The position numbers and the translations under genes are program-made. Shown in pieces: positions 38,370 to 50,057 of a stretch of DNA of 64,000 nucleotides. How positions within the stretch are numbered: the first letter of the stretch is position 1; the number at the start of each line of letters is the position of its first letter. Origin of the DNA: Bacillus hominis (GTDB taxonomy: Bacteria; Bacillota; Bacilli; Bacillales; Bacillaceae_G); assembly GCF_018332515.1 (NCBI RefSeq), contig NZ_BOQD01000007.1, forward strand, positions 40,772-104,771. The letters are read 5' to 3'. Under the pieces are notes generated by a model. It had not been told where the DNA came from, searched no databases, and saw only the letters and a list, made by a program, of their open reading frames with translations.

Positions 38370-39761
38370 ATGCATTTACATTTTACTCCGCGTCAAATTG
38401 TGGAAAAATTAGATCAATACATCATCGGTCAAAAAGATGCAAAGAAAGCGGTTGCTGTAGCTCTACGAAATCGATACCGTCGCAGTAAATTAGTTGAAAA
38501 TTTACGTGATGAAATTGCACCTAAAAACATTTTAATGATTGGACCGACAGGTGTTGGTAAAACAGAGGTAGCACGGCGAATGGCGAAACTCGTTGGAGCA
38601 CCTTTTATTAAGGTTGAAGCTACGAAATTCACAGAAGTTGGATATGTAGGTCGAGATGTAGAGTCGATGGTACGTGACCTTGTAGAAACGTCAGTACGCA
38701 TCGTGAAAGAAGAAATGGTAGTTAAAGTTCAAGATAAAGCAGAAGAGCAAGCGAACCAACGTCTTGTTGAAATTTTAGTGCCAAGTCCGGAGAAGCAATC
38801 TGGATTTAAAAACCCATTAGAAATGCTTTTTGGCGGTGCTCAAAATTCGAATCAAACATCCGATGAGCAAGAAGATGTTGAAATCGAAAAGAAACGTCAA
38901 GATGTGGAAAGAAAGCTTGCTGCGGGACTTCTTGAAGATGAAATTGTATCGATTGAAGTGACTGAGCAACAGTCTTCAATGTTTGATATGTTACAAGGAA
39001 CTGGCATGGAGCAAATGGGAATGAATTTCCAAGATGCACTAGGAAGTATCATGCCGAAAAAAACGAAAAAACGTAAACTTTCTGTAAAAGAAGCAAGAAA
39101 ACTCTTGACAAATGAAGAGGCACAGCGCTTAATTGATATGGATGAAGTTACACAAGAGGCTGTTTATCGTGCTGAACAGCTCGGGATTATTTTTATCGAT
39201 GAAATTGACAAAATTGCTGGTAAGCAGTCGAATAGCGTAGATGTATCGCGTGAAGGTGTGCAACGTGACATTTTACCGATTGTAGAAGGATCGAATGTTG
39301 CAACAAAATACGGATCAGTAAAAACGGATTATATTTTATTCGTTGCAGCTGGAGCGTTTCATATGTCTAAACCGTCGGATTTAATTCCGGAATTGCAAGG
39401 GAGATTTCCGATTCGAGTAGAATTAACAAAATTATCGGCGGATGATTTTGTTAAAATATTAATCGAGCCTGACAATGCGCTAATTAAACAGTATATGGCG
39501 TTATTAGCGACTGAAGGTATAGAAATTGAATTTTCAGACGAAGCTATTCGTAAGATTGCTGAGATTGCTTATCAAGTTAATCAGGATACAGATAATATTG
39601 GAGCGAGAAGACTTCATACTGTTATGGAGAAGCTCCTTGAAGATTTATCGTTTGAGGCATCTGAAATTACGTTAGAGAAAATAACGATAACACCTCAATA
39701 TGTTGAGGAAAAGTTAGCGACAATAGCTAAAAATAAAGATGTGAGCCAGTTTATTTTGTAA
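38370..39761 (+). CDS. hslU: ATP-dependent protease, ATPase subunit HslU (ClpY)
   Basis: HslU unfolds substrates and feeds them into HslV. The 463-residue AAA+ protein has Walker [14 protein letters not shown] (near 52-64), a helical I domain (about 110-240) with charged repeats, Walker [12 protein letters not shown], and the sensor-2 [15 protein letters not shown] region near the C-terminus. It ends FIL, the short tail that docks into HslV. ATG 38370 follows GGGAGG; the frame upstream overlaps hslV. Confidence 0.97.
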   Translation: MHLHFTPRQIVEKLDQYIIGQKDAKKAVAVALRNRYRRSKLVENLRDEIAPKNILMIGPTGVGKTEVARRMAKLVGAPFIKVEATKFTEVGYVGRDVESMVRDLVETSVRIVKEEMVVKVQDKAEEQANQRLVEILVPSPEKQSGFKNPLEMLFGGAQNSNQTSDEQEDVEIEKKRQDVERKLAAGLLEDEIVSIEVTEQQSSMFDMLQGTGMEQMGMNFQDALGSIMPKKTKKRKLSVKEARKLLTNEEAQRLIDMDEVTQEAVYRAEQLGIIFIDEIDKIAGKQSNSVDVSREGVQRDILPIVEGSNVATKYGSVKTDYILFVAAGAFHMSKPSDLIPELQGRFPIRVELTKLSADDFVKILIEPDNALIKQYMALLATEGIEIEFSDEAIRKIAEIAYQVNQDTDNIGARRLHTVMEKLLEDLSFEASEITLEKITITPQYVEEKLATIAKNKDVSQFIL

Positions 39762-39838
39762 TAGTGTCATCAGGTGACTCGCCCTAGTTTCCAAGTGATG
39801 AAAAAATATGTAAGTAACATGTAGGAGGAAATTTTGAA

Positions 39839-40618
39839 ATGGAATTATTAGCAAAAACGAGAAAATTAAATGCGTTATTACAGAGCGCAGCAGGGAAGCC
39901 TGTAAACTTTAGAGAAATGTCTGACACAATGTGTGAAGTAATTGAAGCAAACGTGTTCGTTGTAAGTCGCCGTGGTAAATTATTAGGATATGCGATTCAC
40001 CAACAAATTGAGAACGAACGTATGAAGCAAATGTTAGCGGAGCGTCAATTCCCAGAGGAGTACACGCAAAGTTTATTCAATGTTACAGAAACATCTTCAA
40101 ATTTAGGTGTGGATAGTGCTTACACAGCATTCCCGGTAGAAAACAGTGAACTATTCGGTCAAGGCTTAACTACAATCGTACCAATCGTTGGTGGCGGTGA
40201 GCGTCTAGGTACATTAGTATTAGCTCGTCTTGGTCAAGAGTTCTTAGATGATGATTTAATCCTTGCTGAGTACAGCTCAACTGTTGTAGGTATGGAAATC
40301 TTACGTGAAAAAGCAGAAGAAATCGAAGAGGAAGCACGTAGTAAAGCTGTTGTTCAAATGGCGATCAGCTCATTATCTTACAGTGAGTTAGAAGCAATTG
40401 AGCACATCTTCGAAGAATTAAATGGAACAGAAGGTTTACTTGTTGCAAGTAAAATTGCTGATCGCGTAGGGATTACTCGTTCTGTAATCGTAAATGCACT
40501 ACGTAAATTAGAAAGTGCTGGTGTTATTGAGTCTCGCTCTTTAGGTATGAAAGGAACATACATTAAAGTGCTAAACGACAAGTTTCTACAAGAACTTGCT
40601 AAATTAAAAACAAACTAA
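39839..40618 (+). CDS. codY: GTP- and branched-chain-amino-acid-sensing global repressor CodY
   Basis: CodY represses stationary-phase, metabolic and (in B. cereus group species) virulence-related genes when GTP and isoleucine are abundant. The 259-residue protein has an N-terminal GAF domain (about 1-155) that binds amino acids and a C-terminal winged helix-turn-helix ([20 protein letters not shown]). TAGGAGGAA precedes the ATG. It ends the xerC-hslV-hslU-codY operon. In B. subtilis the next genes are the flagellar operon; here rpsB follows. Confidence 0.98.
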   Translation: MELLAKTRKLNALLQSAAGKPVNFREMSDTMCEVIEANVFVVSRRGKLLGYAIHQQIENERMKQMLAERQFPEEYTQSLFNVTETSSNLGVDSAYTAFPVENSELFGQGLTTIVPIVGGGERLGTLVLARLGQEFLDDDLILAEYSSTVVGMEILREKAEEIEEEARSKAVVQMAISSLSYSELEAIEHIFEELNGTEGLLVASKIADRVGITRSVIVNALRKLESAGVIESRSLGMKGTYIKVLNDKFLQELAKLKTN

Positions 40619-40624
40619 TTTATA

Positions 40625-40656
40625 AAAAACTCTCCTCGGTTGAGGAGAGTTTTTTG
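40625..40656 (+). terminator. codY terminator
   Basis: AAAAACTCTCCTC pairs with GAGGAGAGTTTTT (40642-40654) around a short loop, ending in six Ts. It closes the xerC-codY operon. Confidence 0.92.
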
Positions 40657-40722
40657 GTTTTTAAGAGAATGATTTTACTTATGTAAGGCGTCATGATAAC
40701 GTTCTTTAGAAAACTATTAATT

Positions 40723-40757
40723 AACCTTCAATTCCTTGCTTAAAGGAATTGAAGGTT
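40723..40757. repeat. 15-bp perfect inverted repeat between codY and rpsB
   Basis: AACCTTCAATTCCTT (40723-40737) and AAGGAATTGAAGGTT (40743-40757) match exactly around a five-base loop. No T-run follows on either strand. Within the 350-nt gap, the rest holds the codY terminator, the rpsB promoter and the rpsB leader. Its role is unknown. Confidence 0.75.
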
Positions 40758-40816
40758 GGTAATACTAGAATTTGAGCGTGAAAAAAAGAAAGTTTTACAT
40801 TGTTCGCATTTTCGAC

Positions 40817-41670
<854 letters not shown>

Positions 41671-41680
41671 CAAATTTGGA

Positions 41681-41717
41681 AAGGTGATAAGGGGTTCGGC
41701 CTTTTATCACCTTTTTT
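41681..41717 (+). terminator. rpsB terminator or attenuator before tsf
   Basis: AAGGTGATAA (41681-41690) pairs with TTATCACCTT (41704-41713), followed by Ts. A further copy of AAGGTGATAA lies at 41739-41748 and could pair with the same 3' arm, so readthrough into tsf may be controlled. Confidence 0.75.
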
Positions 41718-41774
41718 AAGGTATATACACCTTTTTAAAAGGTGATAAATACATATTTTAGGAGGATGAAAAAC

Positions 41775-42662
41775 ATGGCAATCACTGCACAAATGGTAAA
41801 AGAACTTCGTGAAAAAACTGGCGCAGGTATGATGGACTGCAAAAAAGCTTTAACAGAAACTAACGGCGACATGGAGAAAGCAATTGACTTCTTACGTGAA
41901 AAAGGTATTGCGAAAGCTGCTAAAAAGGCAGACCGCATCGCTGCTGAAGGTTTAACTTTCATCGAAACAAACGGTAACGAAGGTTTAATCTTAGAATTAA
42001 ACTCTGAAACTGATTTTGTTGCGAAAAACGAAGGTTTCCAAGCATTAATTAAAGAACTAGCTGCTCACTTATTAGCTAACAAACCTGCTAACGTTGAAGA
42101 AGCTATGGCTCAAACAATCGAAGGCGGCAAAACAGTAGAAGAGTACATCAACGAAGCAATCGCTAAAATTGGTGAAAAACTTACACTTCGTCGTTTCGAA
42201 ATCGTATCAAAAACTGATGCTGATGCATTTGGCGCTTACCTACACATGGGTGGACGTATTGGTGTATTAACAGTTCTTGAAGGTTCTACTGACGAAGCAG
42301 CTGCTAAAGATGTAGCAATGCACATCGCAGCAGTTAACCCTAAATACATCGACCGCGATGCTGTAACTGCTGAAGAAGTTGAGCATGAGCGTCAAGTATT
42401 AACACAACAAGCTTTAAACGAAGGTAAGCCTGAAAAAATCGTTGCAAAAATGGTTGAAGGCCGTCTAGGCAAATTCTTCGAAGAAATTTGCTTACTTGAC
42501 CAAGCGTTCGTTAAAAACCCTGATATGAAAGTTCGTCAGTTCGTTGAGTCTAAAGGCGGAACATTAAAAGGATTCGTTCGCTACGCTGTTGGTGAAGGTA
42601 TCGAAAAACGCGAAGACAACTTTGCTGAAGAAGTAATGAACCAAGTAAAAGGTAGCAACTAA
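41775..42662 (+). CDS. tsf: Translation elongation factor Ts
   Basis: EF-Ts recharges EF-Tu with GTP. The 295-residue protein has the N-terminal UBA-like helix ([20 protein letters not shown]), the [10 protein letters not shown] signature that contacts EF-Tu, and paired dimerisation subdomains. ATG 41775 lies after AGGAGGATG; the frame upstream runs into the intergenic hairpins. The gene follows rpsB by 104 nt and is followed by a terminator. Confidence 0.98.
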   Translation: MAITAQMVKELREKTGAGMMDCKKALTETNGDMEKAIDFLREKGIAKAAKKADRIAAEGLTFIETNGNEGLILELNSETDFVAKNEGFQALIKELAAHLLANKPANVEEAMAQTIEGGKTVEEYINEAIAKIGEKLTLRRFEIVSKTDADAFGAYLHMGGRIGVLTVLEGSTDEAAAKDVAMHIAAVNPKYIDRDAVTAEEVEHERQVLTQQALNEGKPEKIVAKMVEGRLGKFFEEICLLDQAFVKNPDMKVRQFVESKGGTLKGFVRYAVGEGIEKREDNFAEEVMNQVKGSN

Positions 42663-42670
42663 TACAGATT

Positions 42671-42696
42671 AGGGAACACTTTGTGTTCCCTTTTTT
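42671..42696 (+). terminator. tsf terminator
   Basis: AGGGAACAC (42671-42679) pairs with GTGTTCCCT (42683-42691), followed by a T-run. Confidence 0.9.
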
Positions 42697-42728
42697 AAAA
42701 TAAAGATGTAAGCAATTGGAGGTTCATT

Positions 42729-43451
42729 ATGAGTAAACCGAAATATAATCGTGTCGTATTAAAGCTAAGCGGAGAAGCGTTAGCTGGCGAGCAAGGATTT
42801 GGAATTAACCCAGCTGTTATTAAGTCAGTTGCGGAACAAGTGAAAGAAATTGCAGAACTTGATGTAGAGGTTGCTGTTGTTGTTGGTGGCGGTAACATTT
42901 GGCGTGGGAAAATTGGAAGCGAAATGGGCATGGATCGTGCAGGAGCAGATTACATGGGCATGTTGGCAACGGTTATGAATTCATTAGCTCTTCAAGATAG
43001 CTTAGAGAATATTGGAATTCAAACTCGCGTACAAACTTCAATTGAGATGCGTCAAGTGGCAGAGCCTTACATTCGTCGTAAAGCAATTCGTCACTTAGAG
43101 AAAAAACGTGTTGTTATCTTTGCAGCAGGTACTGGTAACCCATACTTCTCTACAGATACAACAGCAGCATTACGTGCAGCGGAAATCGAAGCGGACGTTA
43201 TTTTAATGGCGAAAAACAATGTGGATGGCGTATATAGTGCAGATCCATCTATTGACCCAACAGCTACGAAATACGAAACACTTACTTACTTAGATGTATT
43301 AAAAGCAGGTTTAGGTGTAATGGATTCTACAGCTTCTTCTTTATGTATGGATAATGATATTCCATTAATTGTATTCTCGGTTATGGAAAAAGGTAACATT
43401 AAACGTGCCGTTTTAGGCGAAAATATTGGAACAGTTGTAAGGGGGAAATAA
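42729..43451 (+). CDS. pyrH: UMP kinase
   Basis: PyrH phosphorylates UMP to UDP; in bacteria it is a hexamer of the amino-acid-kinase fold. The 240-residue protein has KLSGEALAG at the start, [11 protein letters not shown], and the C-terminal [23 protein letters not shown] precedes the ATG. frr starts three bases after its stop, so the two are co-transcribed; this pyrH-frr pairing is very widespread. Confidence 0.98.
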   Translation: MSKPKYNRVVLKLSGEALAGEQGFGINPAVIKSVAEQVKEIAELDVEVAVVVGGGNIWRGKIGSEMGMDRAGADYMGMLATVMNSLALQDSLENIGIQTRVQTSIEMRQVAEPYIRRKAIRHLEKKRVVIFAAGTGNPYFSTDTTAALRAAEIEADVILMAKNNVDGVYSADPSIDPTATKYETLTYLDVLKAGLGVMDSTASSLCMDNDIPLIVFSVMEKGNIKRAVLGENIGTVVRGK

Positions 43452-43454
43452 ATT

Positions 43455-44012
43455 ATGGGACAACAAGTATTGAAGTCTTCAAATGAAAAAATGGAAAAAG
43501 CAGTTGCTGCTTATTCTCGTGAATTAGCAACAGTTCGCGCTGGTCGTGCAAGCTCGTCTGTATTAGATAAGGTACAAGTTGATTACTATGGTGCACCAAC
43601 ACCGGTTGTGCAATTAGCGAACATTACAGTTCCAGAAGCACGTTTACTTGTAATTCAACCTTATGACAAAACTTCTATCGGTGATATTGAAAAAGCAATT
43701 TTAAAAGCAGATTTAGGCTTAAATCCTTCTAATGATGGAACTGTAATTCGTATTGCATTCCCTGCATTAACAGAAGAGCGTCGCCGTGATCTTGTTAAAG
43801 TTGTGAAAAAATATGCTGAGGAAGCAAAAGTTGCTGTTCGTAACGTACGTCGTGACAGTAATGATGACCTTAAGAAGCTTGAAAAAGCAGGCGATATTAC
43901 AGAAGATGATTTAAGAGGATATACTGAAGATATCCAAAAAGAAACAGATAAATATATTGCAAAAGTTGACGAAATCGCAAAAAACAAAGAAAAAGAAATT
44001 ATGGAAGTGTAA
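43455..44012 (+). CDS. frr: Ribosome recycling factor
   Basis: With EF-G, this factor splits the post-termination ribosome. The 185-residue protein is tRNA-shaped: a long three-helix bundle with a small beta domain (about 30-105, [20 protein letters not shown] and [18 protein letters not shown]). AAGGGGG is at the end of pyrH, before the ATG. It is followed by a terminator and then the uppS cluster. Confidence 0.98.
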   Translation: MGQQVLKSSNEKMEKAVAAYSRELATVRAGRASSSVLDKVQVDYYGAPTPVVQLANITVPEARLLVIQPYDKTSIGDIEKAILKADLGLNPSNDGTVIRIAFPALTEERRRDLVKVVKKYAEEAKVAVRNVRRDSNDDLKKLEKAGDITEDDLRGYTEDIQKETDKYIAKVDEIAKNKEKEIMEV

Positions 44013-44033
44013 TAGCGATAATTTCGCAAATAT

Positions 44034-44058
44034 GACCCTCTTCTTAAGGGGGTCTTTT
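44034..44058 (+). terminator. pyrH-frr terminator
   Basis: GACCCTC (44034-44040) pairs with GGGGGTC (with a wobble) and is followed by five Ts. Confidence 0.8.
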
Positions 44059-44097
44059 TACACTTTTAGGCATACGTCTGCTTGGTGGAGGGTATGA

Positions 44098-44874
44098 ATG
44101 ATGTTTAAAAAGTTTCCTTTTTTTAAAGATAAAAAGGTCACATCGTTTGATCATCTCATTGAAAAAGTGAAAAAAGGATATATCCCAGAACATATTGCTA
44201 TTATTATGGATGGTAATGGAAGATGGGCAAAGAGAAGAGCGATGCCTCGCATTGCTGGCCATCATGAAGGTATGCAAGTTGTGAAAAAAATCACAAAATT
44301 TGCAAGTAAGCTTGATGTGAAAGTATTAACTCTTTATGCTTTTTCGACTGAGAACTGGAAAAGACCGAAAAAAGAAGTTGATTATTTGATGAAGCTTCCA
44401 GAAGAATTTTTAGGTGCATTTTTACCAGAATTGATTGAAGAAAACGTACAAGTCCGAGTAATAGGGCAAAAAGATCGTCTTCCTGCGCATACGCGCAGAG
44501 CGATGGAAAAAGCCATGGAAGATACGAAAGAGAATACGGGATTAATTCTTAATTTCGCGTTAAACTATGGAAGTCGGGATGAAATCGTTTCTGCTGTGCA
44601 ACATATGATGAAAGATAGTGAAGAAGGAAAAATTCGTTCGGAAGAAGTAAGTGAAGAAATGATTTCTTCTTACTTAATGACGAGTTCTTTACCTGATCCA
44701 GAGTTGTTAATCCGTACAAGCGGAGAGCTACGTATTAGTAATTTCATGTTATGGCAAATTGCTTATTCGGAATTTTGGTTTACAGATGTGTATTGGCCAG
44801 ATTTTACCGAGGAACATTTGCTAAATGCGATTACGGACTTTCAGCATAGAGGGCGCAGATTCGGAGGCGTGTAG
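44098..44874 (+). CDS. uppS: Undecaprenyl diphosphate synthase (isoprenyl transferase)
   Basis: UppS adds eight isoprene units to farnesyl diphosphate, making the lipid carrier for peptidoglycan and teichoic acid. The 258-residue cis-prenyltransferase has the catalytic Asp38 in IIMDGNGRWAKRR and the C-terminal IRTSGELRISNFMLWQ signature. Two ATGs are adjacent at the start (44098 and 44101); GGTGGAGG serves both. The uppS-cdsA-dxr-rseP order that follows groups isoprenoid, phospholipid and membrane-protease genes. Confidence 0.97.
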   Translation: MMFKKFPFFKDKKVTSFDHLIEKVKKGYIPEHIAIIMDGNGRWAKRRAMPRIAGHHEGMQVVKKITKFASKLDVKVLTLYAFSTENWKRPKKEVDYLMKLPEEFLGAFLPELIEENVQVRVIGQKDRLPAHTRRAMEKAMEDTKENTGLILNFALNYGSRDEIVSAVQHMMKDSEEGKIRSEEVSEEMISSYLMTSSLPDPELLIRTSGELRISNFMLWQIAYSEFWFTDVYWPDFTEEHLLNAITDFQHRGRRFGGV

Positions 44875-44891
44875 AAAGAGAGGGTTTGGTA

Positions 44892-45683
44892 GTGAAACAG
44901 AGAATTATTACTGGAGTGATTGCTGCCGCGCTATTCATTCCCATCGTAATTTACGGTGGCGTGCCTTTTACAGTTTTAGTGTATGCACTTGCTTCTATAG
45001 GTTTATATGAATTAATTCGTATGAACAAGCTTACGCTTATTTCGGTACCAACAGTTTTAGCTGCAGTATTATTGTGGATTATTTTAATTCCGAGTAGTGC
45101 ATCAGAACTGTTTACATGGATTGGGTTAGGTAAATTAGAAATCACATTTGTGATTGTTTTATTACTTTTATCATATACAGTCCTTTCTAAGAATACATTT
45201 ACTTTTGACAATGCTTCATTTTTACTTATGGCAACGACATATGTTGGAATGGGATTCTTATATTTAAATGAAACGAGAATATTAGGAATCAAATATGTGT
45301 TCTGTGCACTATTTGTCATATGGGCAACTGATTCAGGTGCCTATTTTATAGGAAAAGCATTTGGAAAAAGAAAATTGTGGCCAGAAATTAGTCCGAATAA
45401 AACGATTGAAGGTTCATTAGGCGGTATTGTTTGTGGAATTGTTGTTGCACTTGTTTACAATATGTTCTTCCCAGTTGAAGCGAATGTAGGAATTTTAATC
45501 GTTCTGACGATTATCATTTCTATTTTTGGACAAATTGGTGATTTAGTGCAATCTGCATTTAAACGCCATTATGGTGTAAAGGATTCAGGTACAATTTTAC
45601 CTGGGCATGGTGGTATTTTAGATCGAACAGATAGTTGGTTATTTGTGTTACCAATTCTATACTTCTTATTACAATACAATTAA
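44892..45683 (+). CDS. cdsA: Phosphatidate cytidylyltransferase
   Basis: CdsA makes CDP-diacylglycerol, the branch point of phospholipid synthesis. The 263-residue membrane protein shows about seven or eight hydrophobic segments from residue 5 onward. Near the C-terminus is the family signature, ending [20 protein letters not shown] with its acidic metal-binding residues. GTG 44892 is preferred, about eight bases after GAGAGGG; an upstream in-frame TTG at 44886 overlaps that region. It lies 17 nt after uppS. Confidence 0.96.
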   Translation: MKQRIITGVIAAALFIPIVIYGGVPFTVLVYALASIGLYELIRMNKLTLISVPTVLAAVLLWIILIPSSASELFTWIGLGKLEITFVIVLLLLSYTVLSKNTFTFDNASFLLMATTYVGMGFLYLNETRILGIKYVFCALFVIWATDSGAYFIGKAFGKRKLWPEISPNKTIEGSLGGIVCGIVVALVYNMFFPVEANVGILIVLTIIISIFGQIGDLVQSAFKRHYGVKDSGTILPGHGGILDRTDSWLFVLPILYFLLQYN

Positions 45684-45706
45684 TAAATGAACGAGGGGTT
45701 GGAGTC

Positions 45707-46849
45707 ATGAAAAACATTAGTTTATTAGGTGCAAGCGGATCAATCGGTACACAAACATTAGATGTGTTACGCTCGCACCCGGACCAATTCCGTCTCGTTG
45801 CTTTTTCTGTAGGGAAGAATGTTGATTATGCAGTAAAGGTAATTCAAGAATTTTCTCCGCAAATTGTCTCTGTGCAAAGAGAGGAAGATGTTTTAAAATT
45901 ACAAGCTGTTTCTGGTAATACAAAAGTCGTATATGGTAGCGAAGGCTTATTAGAAGTAGCGCTCCACCCAGATACAGAAATTGTAGTGAATGCTGTTGTA
46001 GGTAGCGTAGGGTTGTTACCGACACTCCGCGCAATTGAGGCGAAAAAAACAATTGGAATTGCAAACAAAGAAACGTTAGTAACTGCAGGGCATCTTGTAA
46101 TGGAAGCAGCACGAAAACATAATGTATCGTTACTTCCAGTAGACAGTGAACATTCAGCTATTTTTCAATGCTTGAATGGTGAAAATGAAAAAAGAATCTC
46201 TCGATTAATTATAACTGCCTCAGGCGGAAGTTTTCGTGATAAAACGAGAGATGAATTGCATCATGTGACCGTAGAAGATGCGCTTCGTCATCCAAACTGG
46301 TCAATGGGTTCGAAAATTACAATTGATTCTGCTACAATGATGAATAAGGGGCTAGAAGTAATTGAAGCACACTGGCTTTTTGGTATCCCTTATGAGCAAA
46401 TCGATGTTGTTCTACATAAAGAAAGTATTATTCATTCTATGGTTGAATTTGAAGATCGTAGTGTAATGGCACAGCTTGGCTCACCTGATATGCGAGTACC
46501 AATTCAATACGCGCTTACATATCCTGATAGATTACCTCTTTCAGACACAAAACAGTTAAATTTATGGGAAATGGGAACATTGCATTTTGAGAAAATGAAT
46601 CAAGAACGTTTCCGTTGTCTACGTTTTGCGTATGAAGCTGGAAAGACAGGTGGAAGTATGCCAGCTGTAATGAACGCGGCAAATGAAGTAGCTGTTGAAG
46701 CTTTTTTACAAAAGAGAATTAGTTTCTTAACAGTGGAAGACCTCATTGAAAAAGCAATGCACCATCACAATGTCATTGCACGTCCGAGCTTAGAGGAAAT
46801 TCAGGAAATTGATGCAGCCACAAGACGGTTTGTGATGGAACAAATTTAG
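45707..46849 (+). CDS. dxr: 1-deoxy-D-xylulose-5-phosphate reductoisomerase
   Basis: Dxr makes methylerythritol phosphate, the committed step of the non-mevalonate isoprenoid pathway that supplies UppS. The 380-residue protein has the NADPH loop [15 protein letters not shown], then the metal and substrate site [13 protein letters not shown] and the SGGSFRD loop. ATG 45707 follows GAGGGG and GGAG; the frame upstream overlaps cdsA. rseP starts 17 nt downstream. Confidence 0.98.
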   Translation: MKNISLLGASGSIGTQTLDVLRSHPDQFRLVAFSVGKNVDYAVKVIQEFSPQIVSVQREEDVLKLQAVSGNTKVVYGSEGLLEVALHPDTEIVVNAVVGSVGLLPTLRAIEAKKTIGIANKETLVTAGHLVMEAARKHNVSLLPVDSEHSAIFQCLNGENEKRISRLIITASGGSFRDKTRDELHHVTVEDALRHPNWSMGSKITIDSATMMNKGLEVIEAHWLFGIPYEQIDVVLHKESIIHSMVEFEDRSVMAQLGSPDMRVPIQYALTYPDRLPLSDTKQLNLWEMGTLHFEKMNQERFRCLRFAYEAGKTGGSMPAVMNAANEVAVEAFLQKRISFLTVEDLIEKAMHHHNVIARPSLEEIQEIDAATRRFVMEQI

Positions 46850-46866
46850 CAAAGGTGGTTATGGAA

Positions 46867-48123
46867 TTGAATACAGCGATTGCCTTTATATTAATTTTCG
46901 GTGCACTCGTATTTTTCCATGAGCTAGGGCATCTATATTTCGCAAAAAGAGCAGGTATTTTGTGCCGCGAGTTTGCGATTGGTTTTGGTCCGAAAATATT
47001 CTCATTTGAAAAGAATGAAACGGTGTATACGATTCGATTACTGCCCCTTGGTGGCTATGTAAGAATGGCTGGCGAGGATGCGGACACAGTTGAGTTAAAG
47101 CCTGGAAAAAAGGTTGGACTTGTATTAAATGAAAAAGACGAAGTTGTGAAATTAGTTTTTGACGGATATGAAAAATATCCAAATGTTCGTGTCATTGAAG
47201 TTGAACAAGCTGATTTAGAGCATAATCTTACAATTTCGGGTTATGAAGAGTACGAGGAAGAGCTGCAAACATTCCGAGTGAATGAAAAAGCTCGTATCAT
47301 TACTGCTGGAGAAGAAATCCAAATCGCTCCGTATAATAGGCAATTTGGCTCTAAAAAATTGGGTCAACGTGCTCTAACAATTTTTGCAGGTCCTGCAATG
47401 AACTTTATTCTAGCATTTGTTATTTTTGTGATTCTTGGATTTGTACAAGGAGTTCCTGTTGACAAACCAATGGTCGGAAAAGTAATGGAGAATAGTGCTG
47501 CAGAACAAGCTGGATTAAAAGAAAATGATACAATTCAAGCGATTAATGGGAAGAACACTAGTACATGGAAAGATGTTGTATCAATTGTTCGTGAAAACCC
47601 AAATAAAGAAATTACGTTACAAGTAAAGCGTGATAGTGAGCAATTCAATGTGAAAGTAACACCAACACTCGATAAAGAAGGCAAAGACGAAGTTGGTAGA
47701 ATTGGTGTTTACTCTCCTGTAGAGAAAACAGTGATGGGTTCTATTAAATCAGGATTTGAACAAACGTACGAATGGACGAAACTAATTTTTGAGTCTCTTA
47801 TGAAATTAGTAACTGGTCAATTTTCTATTAATGAGTTGTCAGGTCCAGTAGGAATTTATAATCTAACAGATCAAGTTGTAGATTATGGATTTACACGTGT
47901 ACTAAGTTTAGCGGCAGTGTTAAGTATTAACCTTGGTTTATTTAATTTATTACCAGTCCCAGCTTTAGACGGTGGACGTTTGTTCTTCTTCTTAATTGAA
48001 GCGTTAAGAGGCAAACCGATTGATCGTCAAAAAGAAGGAATGGTTCACTTTATTGGTTTTGCATTATTAATGTTGCTTATGTTGGTTGTAACATGGAATG
48101 ACATCCGTAAGTTTTTCTTGTAA
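46867..48123 (+). CDS. rseP: Intramembrane zinc metalloprotease RseP (RasP)
   Basis: This site-2 protease cleaves anti-sigma factors and other membrane proteins, including remnant signal peptides. The 418-residue protein has four or so membrane segments, the zinc motif HELGH (18-22) in the first, a PDZ domain (about 190-260, GKVMENSAAEQAGLKENDTI), and the LDGGRL second active-site motif near the end. I prefer TTG 46867, about eight bases after AAAGGTGG. ATG 46861 is only two bases away from that site; GTG 46855 is inside it. Confidence 0.94.
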   Translation: MNTAIAFILIFGALVFFHELGHLYFAKRAGILCREFAIGFGPKIFSFEKNETVYTIRLLPLGGYVRMAGEDADTVELKPGKKVGLVLNEKDEVVKLVFDGYEKYPNVRVIEVEQADLEHNLTISGYEEYEEELQTFRVNEKARIITAGEEIQIAPYNRQFGSKKLGQRALTIFAGPAMNFILAFVIFVILGFVQGVPVDKPMVGKVMENSAAEQAGLKENDTIQAINGKNTSTWKDVVSIVRENPNKEITLQVKRDSEQFNVKVTPTLDKEGKDEVGRIGVYSPVEKTVMGSIKSGFEQTYEWTKLIFESLMKLVTGQFSINELSGPVGIYNLTDQVVDYGFTRVLSLAAVLSINLGLFNLLPVPALDGGRLFFFLIEALRGKPIDRQKEGMVHFIGFALLMLLMLVVTWNDIRKFFL

Positions 48124-48162
48124 AATAAGGTGAAGTTTATAATGAAATAAAGCTCGTAGAAT

Positions 48163-48197
48163 AAAATCCCTCACCTAACTCGAGGTGAGGGGTTTTA
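48163..48197 (+). terminator. Terminator of the uppS-rseP operon
   Basis: AAAATCCCTCACCT (48163-48176) pairs with AGGTGAGGGGTTTT (48183-48196), a 14-pair stem with one wobble ending in Ts. Confidence 0.9.
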
Positions 48198-48232
48198 CTG
48201 CGTATAAGAGTAAAATGAAGAGGTGCGAATCA

Positions 48233-49933
48233 ATGAAACAAAGTATGGTATTCAGTCCTACATTACGTGAAGTTCCAGCCGATGCTGAAATTAAGAGTCA
48301 TCAATTATTACTTCGCGCAGGGTTTATGCGTCAAAATGCTTCAGGTATTTATAGTTTTCTACCATTTGGTTTAAAAGTATTACACAAAGTAGAACGTATT
48401 GTTCGTGAAGAAATGGAGCGTGCAGGAGCTGTAGAATTATTAATGCCAGCTATGCAAGCTGCAGAATTATGGCAAGAATCAGGCCGTTGGTATTCTTACG
48501 GATCAGAATTAATGCGTATGAAAGATCGTAATGCTCGCGAGTTTGCGCTAGGGGCAACTCATGAGGAAGTAATCACAGACCTTGTACGTGATGAAATTAA
48601 ATCATACAAAAAACTACCATTAACATTATATCAAATTCAAACAAAATTCCGTGATGAGCAAAGACCACGTTTCGGTTTATTACGCGGAAGAGAATTTTTA
48701 ATGAAAGATGCATATTCTTTCCACGCTACGCAAGAGAGTTTAGATGAAGTGTATGATCGCTTATATAAAGCATACTCTAACATTTTTGCTCGTTGTGGCT
48801 TGAATTTCCGTGCGGTTATTGCTGACTCTGGAGCAATGGGCGGAAAAGATACACACGAATTTATGGTATTATCTGATGTTGGTGAAGATACAATTGCATA
48901 CTCTGACACATCTGATTATGCAGCAAACATCGAAATGGCTCCTGTTGTTGCTACGTATACGAAGAGTGACGAAGCAGAAAAAGCACTTGAAAAAGTAGCA
49001 ACACCAGACCAAAAAGCAATTGAAGAAGTATCTGCATTCTTAAACATTGCAGCTGACAAGTGCATTAAGTCTATGGTATTTAAAGTAGATGAGAAATTAG
49101 TAGTTGTACTTGTTCGTGGTGATCACGAAGTAAACGATGTGAAAGTGAAAAATGTATACGGCGCTTCAGTTGTTGAGCTTGCTTCTCATGAAGAAGTAAA
49201 AGAATTATTAAATTGTGAAGTTGGTTCATTAGGACCGATTGATGTAACAGGTGATATCGAAATTATTGCTGATCACGCTGTAGCATCAATTGTTAACGGA
49301 TGTTCAGGAGCGAACGAAGAAGGATTCCATTATGTAAATGTAAATCCAGAACGTGACTTTAAAGTAAGTCAATATACAGATTTACGCTTCATTCAAGAAG
49401 GAGACCAATCTCCAGATGGAAACGGAACAATTCTTTTCGCACGCGGAATTGAAGTTGGTCATGTATTCAAATTAGGAACTCGTTATAGTGAAGCAATGAA
49501 CGCAACATTCCTAGATGAAAACGGAAAAACAAAACCACTTATTATGGGTTGTTACGGTATCGGTGTATCTCGTACAGTGGCAGCAATTGCAGAGCAGTTT
49601 AATGATGAGAACGGCTTAGTTTGGCCAAAAGCTGTAGCACCGTTCCATGTGCATGTAATTCCAGTAAATATGAAATCTGATGCACAACGTGAAATGGGTG
49701 AAAATATTTACAACTCATTACAAGAACAAGGCTATGAAGTGTTATTAGACGATCGTGCAGAACGTGCAGGTGTTAAATTTGCAGATGCAGATTTATTCGG
49801 TCTTCCAGTTCGCGTTACAGTTGGTAAAAAAGCAGACGAAGGTATTGTAGAAGTGAAAGTACGTGCTACAGGTGAGTCTGAAGAAGTAAAAGTAGAAGAA
49901 CTTCAAACATATATTGCAAATATTTTAAAATAA
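48233..49933 (+). CDS. proS: Prolyl-tRNA synthetase (bacterial type, with editing domain)
   Basis: ProS charges tRNAPro. The 566-residue class II enzyme has motif 1 around residues 60-85, motif 2 with [20 protein letters not shown], and an inserted editing domain (about 225-405) that clears mischarged alanine. Motif 3 ([14 protein letters not shown]) and the anticodon-binding domain follow. ATG 48233 follows AGAGGTG; the longer frame upstream runs through the rseP terminator. No T-box-like leader was seen. Confidence 0.97.
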   Translation: MKQSMVFSPTLREVPADAEIKSHQLLLRAGFMRQNASGIYSFLPFGLKVLHKVERIVREEMERAGAVELLMPAMQAAELWQESGRWYSYGSELMRMKDRNAREFALGATHEEVITDLVRDEIKSYKKLPLTLYQIQTKFRDEQRPRFGLLRGREFLMKDAYSFHATQESLDEVYDRLYKAYSNIFARCGLNFRAVIADSGAMGGKDTHEFMVLSDVGEDTIAYSDTSDYAANIEMAPVVATYTKSDEAEKALEKVATPDQKAIEEVSAFLNIAADKCIKSMVFKVDEKLVVVLVRGDHEVNDVKVKNVYGASVVELASHEEVKELLNCEVGSLGPIDVTGDIEIIADHAVASIVNGCSGANEEGFHYVNVNPERDFKVSQYTDLRFIQEGDQSPDGNGTILFARGIEVGHVFKLGTRYSEAMNATFLDENGKTKPLIMGCYGIGVSRTVAAIAEQFNDENGLVWPKAVAPFHVHVIPVNMKSDAQREMGENIYNSLQEQGYEVLLDDRAERAGVKFADADLFGLPVRVTVGKKADEGIVEVKVRATGESEEVKVEELQTYIANILK

Positions 49934-49937
49934 GAAG

Positions 49938-49972
49938 AGGTACCTCGTTACGAGGTACCTTCTCTTTCTTTG
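49938..49972 (+). terminator. proS terminator
   Basis: AGGTACCTCG (49938-49947) and CGAGGTACCT (49951-49960) form a perfect stem with a three-base loop, followed by a T/C-rich tract. Confidence 0.8.
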
Positions 49973-50057
49973 TAAACGTATTTTGTAAAAGAAGAAGTGA
50001 GAAATCTTTCTTTGTAGTACGTTTCAATTTATAATAGCAAATGGAAGGAGAGTGCTT

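Noticed and set aside
48124-48232. T-box leader before proS
   Set aside because: The gap is only 109 nt and holds the rseP terminator; no specifier loop or T-box sequence was seen.
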